Shown here in pieces: positions 6,541 through 12,028 of a stretch of 31,802 nt of DNA; position 1 is the stretch's first letter; each line of letters starts with the position of its first letter. A program made the translations under genes and the position numbers. The notes beneath the pieces are model-generated. The model was not told the DNA's origin. It saw nothing but the letters and a program-made list of their open reading frames with translations, and did not search any database. Origin of the DNA: JAGQUL01 sp038212015 (lineage in GTDB: Bacteria; Actinomycetota; Thermoleophilia; Gaiellales; SKUG01); contig JBBQUY010000038.1 in the NCBI GenBank assembly GCA_038212015.1, positions 1-31,802 on the forward strand. Direction: 5' to 3'.

Positions 6541-7814
6541 GCGACGAGTCGGGCCTCTGGGGGCGCCTCGAACGGGAGTTCGGGCTCGTCTCCCTTCGAC
6601 CGCGCCTGTCCGAGGACGTTCGCATCCGCCATATCGGCGAGGAATACGAGCTCGTGCAGGTCGGCACGCGTCGCGTCCTGCCGCTCAACCAGGACGAAGT
6701 GGATGTCGTCCGCCGCTTCGACGGTGAGCAGACCGTTGCCGAGATCATCGTGTCCACGCTCGACGGCGGCACGCTCGAAGTCGAGCCCGTGCTGTCGCTC
6801 GTCGACCGGCTCGTGCGCTCGGAAATGCTCGACCAGTACCCGCCACACCTGTACCGTCAGGTCGTCAACCACCTGAATCGCGTCAACGCGCAACGCGGCC
6901 TCACGCCACCGCCGGTCGCGGTCCAGGCCGAAGCCGCGAGCGGCGAGGAGCGACCCGAACCGATTCGCGAGCGTCTCGACTCCGGACCGTGGCGGCCCAT
7001 GTCGCCCGCGCATGCAGAACGCGCACGATTCCTGCGCGGCGTTGCCCTGCTGTCCTCGCTCGACCTGCACTCGATCGGTGCGCTCGCCGACACGGCACAC
7101 GAGGAGACCTGGAAGCCGGACAGCTTCATCGTCAGCGAGGGTGGCCGCGCTGATCGCTTCTTCATCGTCCAGTCAGGCGAGGTCGACGTGCAGCGTCGCA
7201 ACACCGACGGCGAACCGTTCGAACTCGCGCGGCTCGGCGCCGGGGACTGGTTCGGCGAAGCCGCGCTCGTGCAGGGCGCCCCACGCAACGCCACGGTCCG
7301 CGCCGGCGAGCACCGCATCGTCAAGCTGCTCTCGTTCGACAAGGACGTGTTCGACCGGTACATCCGGCCGCACGTGCAGATGCAGGACGGTCGTGGCTCG
7401 GTGCTCGTGAGCCGTCGACGCGCGCAGCTGGAGAAGGTCCCGCTGTTCCAGGCGCTCGCGCCGTCGGACCTCGATCGGCTGGCGCGCGTGCTGCGCGAGG
7501 CCCGCGCGGCATCCGGAACGGTGCTCTTTCGCCAGGGCGATGAAGGCGACCTGTTCTACGTGATCGTCGAAGGCTCGGTCGGGGTCGTCAAGGACGGTCG
7601 GCCGATCGCCAAGCTCACCGAGGGCGAGTTCTTCGGCGAGACCGCGCTGCTGTTCACCGATACGCGGACCGCCACCATCGCCGCCACCGAGGACAGCCGC
7701 TTCTGGGTGCTCGATCGCGGCGCGTTCCAGACGTTCATCCGCGATGCGCTGCTGCATCGACGCGACCTGATGCCCACCGTGCTCAACCGGATCAGCTCGA
7801 CCGACCCGGTCTGA
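6537..7814 (+). CDS. PqqD-like domain plus two cyclic-nucleotide-binding domains
   Basis: A 425-residue soluble protein. Residues about 25-105 (RRVLPLNQDEVDVVRRFDGE, then TVAEIIV) resemble the PqqD-like peptide-chaperone fold found in RiPP and peptidase systems; this is a by-eye call. Two CAP-type cyclic-nucleotide-binding domains follow. Domain 1 (about 165-280) has phosphate-binding cassette FGEAALVQGAPRNAT from residue 239. Domain 2 (about 300-420) has FGETALLFTDTRTAT from residue 366. Both keep the Arg that grips the cyclic phosphate. There is no HTH domain, so it is not a CRP-type regulator. It more likely gates a partner, perhaps the overlapping zinc protein. The GTG start at 6537 is fixed by the overlap with the upstream stop; the open frame upstream is a shadow. 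Confidence 0.88.
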   Translation: MSDESGLWGRLEREFGLVSLRPRLSEDVRIRHIGEEYELVQVGTRRVLPLNQDEVDVVRRFDGEQTVAEIIVSTLDGGTLEVEPVLSLVDRLVRSEMLDQYPPHLYRQVVNHLNRVNAQRGLTPPPVAVQAEAASGEERPEPIRERLDSGPWRPMSPAHAERARFLRGVALLSSLDLHSIGALADTAHEETWKPDSFIVSEGGRADRFFIVQSGEVDVQRRNTDGEPFELARLGAGDWFGEAALVQGAPRNATVRAGEHRIVKLLSFDKDVFDRYIRPHVQMQDGRGSVLVSRRRAQLEKVPLFQALAPSDLDRLARVLREARAASGTVLFRQGDEGDLFYVIVEGSVGVVKDGRPIAKLTEGEFFGETALLFTDTRTATIAATEDSRFWVLDRGAFQTFIRDALLHRRDLMPTVLNRISSTDPV

Positions 7815-7835
7815 GCCGTGTAGCGCACCCGACCC

Positions 7836-7880
7836 CCCGGCTTCGTACAGGGGCGTCGAGTACCGACGGTGACGTGCGAA
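7836..7880 (+). repeat. REP-like palindromic element, copy A
   Basis: A 45-bp element in the gap between two convergent genes. Outer arms TTCGTAC and GTGCGAA pair (with one G-T wobble) and enclose an inner stem CGTCG-AGTAC-CGACG. Copies B, C, D and E share the arms and the exact 39-nt arm-to-arm length. It could end both convergent transcripts. Confidence 0.8.
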
Positions 7881-7904
7881 CCCGACCGGTGCGTCGGGCC
7901 CTGA

Positions 7905-9152
7905 TCACAGCCCGGCGCGGCGCAGCTCCTCGTCGAAGACCACGTCGACCGAACTGCCCTGGCCGTAGACCGCGATGGCCGACGTGCGCAGCGCAGCGGC
8001 CGTCGCCTGGAAGGACATGTCGCCGAGGCGTGCGTTGTCGATCGAGTCGTAGAACACGTTCTCGACGACCTTCCAGCCTTCCTCGCCACCGAAGCGTGAC
8101 TGCACGCGCTGCGCGGCGGTGCTGATGACGCCGCTTGCCCAGTGCTCCTCGACCTCGCGGCCGGCTGCCTTCTCGGCGTTGACCTGGTCCATCGACGTCC
8201 ACAGACCGTGGATCGCCTGCTGGTCGTCGGGGTTGGCGATGTTGCGCATGAGCTTGTAGTCGCTCCGGGCGGTGTACATGCCCTCGCCGATGCGCCAGTC
8301 GCGCGTCGCGGCGGCCGCCATCACGTCGGCGATGCCTTCGTTGGTGGCACCCGCCTCGTCCGCCTCGCCACCGAGGTGACCGGTCTCCTTGCGAATGACG
8401 CCGTGCGTGAGCTCGTGGATCGCCAGGTCGTCGGCGTGGCCCATCGCTGCCTGCTCGACGAGACCGCGCACGCCCTGGTACGACTTGCCGACGCCGAAGT
8501 GGATCGCCTCGGAGATCTGGCCGTTGGCATCGGGCAGCGCGTAGTAGCCGCCGTTGCCCTTGAACATCTCGTCGCCGCTCGCGTCGGTGCGGCGGTCGTT
8601 GACGAGCACGTCGACGCCGGCCCCGGCACCGTCGAGTCCCTGGCGACCGAACGTGTTGGCGTAGTAGTCGAGGCCCTTCTGCACGTTCGCGCCGGCAACC
8701 GCGGCATCGCTCGTGTCGGACGTGCCGGTCTGGGTATCGGTGACGCGTGCGCGGGCTCCGGCCGCCGCGGCCGTCGTCACTCCCGCGGTCCGCTCGAGCG
8801 CCAGCGGCGTGGTATCGGCCGGCGGCGCGACCTGGCGGTCGAAGCGAAGGTGCGGCGGGAGTGCGTCGGTCGTGGCGGCGTCGCCGTTGGAGCGAGTCTC
8901 GGGACGAGTCCGAGTCGACGACGTCGTCGGCGAGCGGTCAGCAGCTCGCTCGCGGAGCGTGTCCATCAATCCGCCCGAGGTGGTGGTGGACGACGATGTA
9001 CGGCCGCCGCCGTAGGTCGTCTTCGAATCGATCGCGAGATCCTTCGAGCGCTCCTGCTTGGGCGCAGCCTTGGTGGGCTCATCGTCGCCCACGTTGAAGA
9101 CGTCGCGGACGAAGTCCACGGCCTTGTCGAAGATGCCGTCAATGAACGACAC
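7905..9152 (-). CDS. thermolysin-like (M4 family) zinc metalloprotease without signal peptide
   Basis: A 415-residue predicted zinc endopeptidase. HELTH at 246-250 supplies two zinc His and the catalytic Glu, and NEGIAD (Glu272) matches the third ligand in the NEAISD motif of thermolysins. HWASGVISTAAQRV matches the substrate-binding His/SG segment of the M4 C-terminal lobe. The region NTFGRQGLDGAGAGVDVLVN matches the strand region before the active site. Residues about 1-130 carry an amphipathic N-terminal helix (SFIDGIFDKAVDFVRDVFN) and a long Ser/Thr/Arg-rich disordered linker in place of a Sec signal and propeptide. GTG at 9152 is chosen because GAAGGGGG lies upstream and the product starts sensibly there. 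The lack of a signal peptide suggests non-Sec export or intracellular action; this is inference. Confidence 0.85.
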   Translation of the reverse strand: MSFIDGIFDKAVDFVRDVFNVGDDEPTKAAPKQERSKDLAIDSKTTYGGGRTSSSTTTSGGLMDTLRERAADRSPTTSSTRTRPETRSNGDAATTDALPPHLRFDRQVAPPADTTPLALERTAGVTTAAAAGARARVTDTQTGTSDTSDAAVAGANVQKGLDYYANTFGRQGLDGAGAGVDVLVNDRRTDASGDEMFKGNGGYYALPDANGQISEAIHFGVGKSYQGVRGLVEQAAMGHADDLAIHELTHGVIRKETGHLGGEADEAGATNEGIADVMAAAATRDWRIGEGMYTARSDYKLMRNIANPDDQQAIHGLWTSMDQVNAEKAAGREVEEHWASGVISTAAQRVQSRFGGEEGWKVVENVFYDSIDNARLGDMSFQATAAALRTSAIAVYGQGSSVDVVFDEELRRAGL

Positions 9153-9472
9153 GAGACCAACCCCCTTCTGGCAGCTCGTCGCGCCCCTCCTGGACGTGAC
9201 GTGCGGAACTCCCTGGCCGGAGCGCCGCGTCGGCGTGCTGCCCCTCGAAGGTACGACGACCTCCGAAACCGCGCAACGGGGTACCGACTCGGGTGCTCGA
9301 TCGGCGGGGGAAGAGAGAACGGGCCTCGGCGGCATCCGTGCCGCGCGAGACCCGTGAAGCCCCTGAGTTGCGTGATCGCCGCGGGTGCCAAGGGGAGGGG
9401 GGAGGCTGCGGTTATCAGTGGGTCGGCGGCGAGGGGGAGAGGAGGGTGCTGCCGGGTCCCGGTGGGGGGTAT
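9153..9472 (-). other. long untranslated leader of the metalloprotease gene
   Basis: The predicted minus-strand promoter at 9479-9508 would give a leader of about 320 nt before the GTG at 9152. It contains no convincing gene. The promoter-proximal part is pyrimidine-rich on the minus strand (purine-rich on the plus strand, around 9390-9470). It has many GC segments able to fold, which suggests a structured RNA, but I cannot match it by eye to a known riboswitch class. Confidence 0.4.
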
Positions 9473-9478
9473 GAGTTA

Positions 9479-9508
9479 GTTGTACACGACGATCTGCAAA
9501 AGCGTCAA
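9479..9508 (-). promoter_or_regulatory. promoter driving the metalloprotease gene
   Basis: On the minus strand TTGACG (9503-9508) and TACAAC (9479-9484) are separated by 18 bp, a near-consensus sigma-70-type promoter in a markedly AT-rich patch. Transcription would begin near 9472. Confidence 0.6.
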
Positions 9509-9568
9509 GCACAAATTTCTAGATGCAATTTCGAGGCGTGACGCGCGGCGTTGGTCTCGCGGCGCGCG

Positions 9569-9597
9569 CTGGCATCACGCGAAGTGCCTGCTATACT
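9569..9597 (+). promoter_or_regulatory. promoter of the rimP-nusA-ylxR-infB operon
   Basis: CTGGCA (9569-9574) and TATACT (9592-9597) are spaced by 17 bp; the -10 is preceded by TGC, an extended -10 element. Transcription would begin near 9604, giving a leader of about 87 nt before rimP. Confidence 0.65.
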
Positions 9598-9667
9598 CGC
9601 GGGCGGACCACGCAACGGCGCTCCGGATGGGCGACGGCGCGGTACCGGCAACCTGAACTGGACGTTC

Positions 9668-9689
9668 AAGGGCCACATGGCCCTTTTTT
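9668..9689 (+). terminator. intrinsic terminator/attenuator ending at the rimP start codon
   Basis: AAGGGCC-ACAT-GGCCCTT is a perfect 7-bp stem whose 3' arm runs straight into further T residues (six T in total at 9684-9689). The rimP ATG is at 9691, so the whole element lies in the 5' leader of the operon, about 65-85 nt after the predicted transcription start. It has the form of a premature intrinsic terminator. In Bacillus subtilis the nusA operon leader is autoregulated by NusA-dependent termination, which gives a precedent. The hairpin also occupies the normal ribosome-binding region. Confidence 0.8.
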
Positions 9690-9690
9690 C

Positions 9691-10176
9691 ATGGCACGAC
9701 ACTTCGACAGGGAACGCGAGCTGCAGGACCGCCTTCAGGCGACGGTCAGCGCGAGCCTGCCCGAGGTCGAGATCATCGAGGTCGAGCTCAACGAGCCCCA
9801 GGAGAAGGTCGTCGTCTACATCGATCGGCCCGGCACCGACGACGGCGTGGCCATCGAGCACTGCGAGGCGGTCACGCACGCGATTCGCGACGAGGTGCCC
9901 GACCACGAACTCGAGGTCTCGAGCCCGGGCATCGAGCGCCCGCTGCGCACCGCGGCGCACTTCGTCGAGCACGTCGGCGAGCGCGTGCGCATCCGCGAGC
10001 AGGGCCGTCATCGCGCCTCGATCGTCGAGGTGCTCGCGGTGGATGAAGCTTCAGGGGTGACCGTTCGCCCCGACGGTGGCGACGAGCGAGTCGTCCCGTT
10101 CAACGACATTGTCCGATGCAAGCTGGTGGTCGAGGATCCCTTCGCCGCCGCGGCCAAGCGAAAGGGGACGTCATGA
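9691..10176 (+). CDS. rimP: ribosome maturation factor RimP
   Basis: A 161-residue cytoplasmic factor for 30S subunit maturation, at the family's usual length. The N-terminal domain runs from about residue 5 to 80 (VEIIEVELNE, VVVYIDRPGTDDGVAIEHCE, then HELEVSSPGIERPLR, the family signature). A C-terminal SH3-like domain (about 85-150) follows, ending IVRCKLVVEDPF and a basic tail. The frame is open upstream to 9523, but that ATG lies before the predicted promoter, so ATG 9691 is the start. There is no Shine-Dalgarno: six T and one C precede the ATG, immediately after the attenuator stem. Its stop overlaps the nusA start (ATGA). Confidence 0.95.
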   Translation: MARHFDRERELQDRLQATVSASLPEVEIIEVELNEPQEKVVVYIDRPGTDDGVAIEHCEAVTHAIRDEVPDHELEVSSPGIERPLRTAAHFVEHVGERVRIREQGRHRASIVEVLAVDEASGVTVRPDGGDERVVPFNDIVRCKLVVEDPFAAAAKRKGTS

Positions 10177-11645
10177 GCCGAGAGATCATCGAAGCTGTCC
10201 GAATGCTCGAGAGCGAGAAGGGCATTTCCGGCGAGGACCTGCTGACGGCGCTCGAGGACGCACTGCTCGCGGCCTACAAGAAGACGCCCGATGCCGTGCC
10301 GTTCGCGCGCGTCGAGATCGATCGTGACAAGGGCACCTTCCAGATCCACCAGTTCGTGGGCGAGGAGCTTCCGATGGAAGCGATCATCCTCAAGGACGAA
10401 CCGGAGATCGACGAGAGTGCTCCGCCCGCCGAGCCCGTCGCCGACGGCGAGGAGGACGAGGACGAGATCGACTTCGACATCGACTGGTCGCAGGTCTCGG
10501 CCTCCGACATCGAGACCGTGCCGATCAACCCGTCCGGCGAGTTCGGTCGCATCGCCGCGCAGACCGCCAAGCAGGTCATCCTGCAGCGCATCCGCGAGGC
10601 CGAGCGCGGCATCATGTACGACGAGTACATCGACCGCGTCGGCGACCTCATTAACGGCACCGTGCAGTCGCAGGAGCGTGGCGTCACCGTCGTCGAGCTC
10701 GGCCGCGGCGCCGAGGCGATCCTGCCCAACAGCGAAGGCATCCCCGGCGAGCGCTTCGACCACGGCTCACGCGTCAAGGCCGTCATTCTCGAGGTGCGCA
10801 ACGGCACCAAGGGCCCGCAGATCGTGCTCTCGCGCGGGTCGGAGGAGATGATCCGCCGCCTGTTCGAGCTCGAGGTGCCCGAGGTGGGCGACGGTCTCGT
10901 CGTCATCAAGAGCGTCGCGCGCGAGCCCGGCTACCGCTCCAAGATCGCGGTGGAGAGCAACCAGCAGGGCGTCGACCCGGTCGGCGCTTGCGTCGGTCCG
11001 CGAGGTTCGCGCGTGCGCATGGTCGTCTCCGAACTGCGCGGCGAGAAGATCGACATCATCCCGTGGAACGACGAGCCGGCGCGATTCATCGCCAAGGCGC
11101 TCTCGCCCGCGCGCGTGAAGGAAGTGCTCGTCGACGACGAGAGCATGCAGGCGACGGTCATCGTGCCGGAGGACAACCTCGCGCTCGCGATCGGCCGTGA
11201 AGGTCAGAACGCGCGCCTTGCTGCGCGACTGACGGGCTGGCGCATCGACATCCGCTCGGCGGCCGAGTACGACGCCAACGCCCCCGAGGAGGGCGACGCG
11301 CCGACCGGGGCTCCCGGCGAGTTCGCCGACGACGGTCGCTGCCAGGCCGTGCTCAAGACCGGCAAGCGCTGCCCGAACTCCGCAGAAGACGGCGAGCGGT
11401 TCTGCTCGCTGCACGAAGGCTGGGTTCCGAGCGAGGTCGAGGACGAGCCCGAGGCCGACGAGCCTGCGGCCGAGACCGCGACGGACACCGAGGTGACGGC
11501 CGAGGTCGACGCCGAAGCCGTCGCCGACGAGGTTGCCGACGCCGACCTTCCGGAGACGGTGGCGGACGCGGACACGAAGATCGAGACCGAGGCGACGCCC
11601 GTTGGTGGCGGAGCCGAGGGCGAGACGACCGAGGAAGATGGCTGA
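10173..11645 (+). CDS. nusA: transcription termination/antitermination factor NusA with C-terminal zinc-motif extension
   Basis: A 490-residue RNA-polymerase-binding factor controlling pausing, termination and antitermination. The N-terminal domain (1 to about 140) contains an acidic insertion near residues 75-105 (EPVADGEEDEDEIDFDIDW). S1 follows (about 150-220, around GVTVVELGRGAEAILP), then KH1 (around YRSKIAVESNQQGVDPVGAC, VGPRGSRV) and KH2 (VIVPEDNLALAIGREGQNAR). Unusually, a Cys3His motif follows: Cys390-x9-Cys400-x10-Cys411-x2-His414. It resembles the small DUF5763-type zinc motif and is followed by an acidic Ala/Glu/Asp tail of about 75 residues. The start overlaps the rimP stop; AAAGGGG provides the ribosome site. 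ylxR overlaps its end by 8 bp. Confidence 0.96.
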   Translation: MSREIIEAVRMLESEKGISGEDLLTALEDALLAAYKKTPDAVPFARVEIDRDKGTFQIHQFVGEELPMEAIILKDEPEIDESAPPAEPVADGEEDEDEIDFDIDWSQVSASDIETVPINPSGEFGRIAAQTAKQVILQRIREAERGIMYDEYIDRVGDLINGTVQSQERGVTVVELGRGAEAILPNSEGIPGERFDHGSRVKAVILEVRNGTKGPQIVLSRGSEEMIRRLFELEVPEVGDGLVVIKSVAREPGYRSKIAVESNQQGVDPVGACVGPRGSRVRMVVSELRGEKIDIIPWNDEPARFIAKALSPARVKEVLVDDESMQATVIVPEDNLALAIGREGQNARLAARLTGWRIDIRSAAEYDANAPEEGDAPTGAPGEFADDGRCQAVLKTGKRCPNSAEDGERFCSLHEGWVPSEVEDEPEADEPAAETATDTEVTAEVDAEAVADEVADADLPETVADADTKIETEATPVGGGAEGETTEEDG

Positions 11646-11910
11646 CGGCCATGGACCAGTACGGACCTGCATCGGATGTCGCGCGCGAGTGTCGCGCGAC
11701 GAACTCGTCCGCCACGTGCTGGAGCACGGGGCAGACGGGTCTGCGCGTGTCGTGCGTGACCGCGGGGTACGGCTTTCGGGCCGTGGCGCGTGGCTGCATG
11801 ACGACGAGCGGTGCAGGCAGCTCGCGACGAAGCGACGTGCGTTCCGACGCGCGCTGCGGATCGCGGGCGACATCGAATTACACGACGTCACGAACAACGA
11901 CGGAACGTAG
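11638..11910 (+). CDS. ylxR: YlxR family RNA-binding protein (DUF448)
   Basis: A 90-residue basic protein with the family signature RTCIGCRARVSRDELVR near the N-terminus and GRGAWLHDDERC in the middle, followed by a helical basic part (RQLATKRRAFRRALRI). YlxR proteins are small nucleic-acid-binding proteins encoded between nusA and infB in many Gram-positive bacteria, exactly as here. ATG at 11638 lies inside the end of nusA, with GAGGAAG upstream. The stop is TAG at 11908-11910. Confidence 0.92.
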   Translation: MADGHGPVRTCIGCRARVSRDELVRHVLEHGADGSARVVRDRGVRLSGRGAWLHDDERCRQLATKRRAFRRALRIAGDIELHDVTNNDGT

Positions 11911-12028
11911 CGAAAGGCATGCTGAGCTTGCTCAGGATGACCGAGCGAGTGACGTTTCGCGCGAAGTAACGAAGCGGCCGGGCATGTAACAAGCCCGGAC
12001 TGACAGTCAGAGGAAGCGGTAGCCGAAG
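11911..12028 (+). other. ylxR-infB spacer with small hairpins
   Basis: This 118-bp gap has no gene. It contains CTGAG-CTTG-CTCAG (11922-11935), the palindrome TTCGCGCGAA, and CCGGGC-(9 nt)-GCCCGG (11978-11998). None has a T-run, so these are not typical intrinsic terminators. They may act as RNA processing or translational control sites before infB. Confidence 0.4.

Noticed and set aside
9153..9472. A known riboswitch (for example c-di-AMP type) in the metalloprotease leader
   Set aside because: I could not place the conserved cores by eye; only a covariance-model scan could support it.
9598..9667. A tRNA (as metY precedes rimP in E. coli) upstream of rimP
   Set aside because: No cloverleaf or T-loop consensus can be drawn in this segment.
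9523..9690. N-terminal extension of RimP starting at 9523
   Set aside because: That ATG lies upstream of the predicted promoter, and the extension has no RimP homology and reads through the attenuator.
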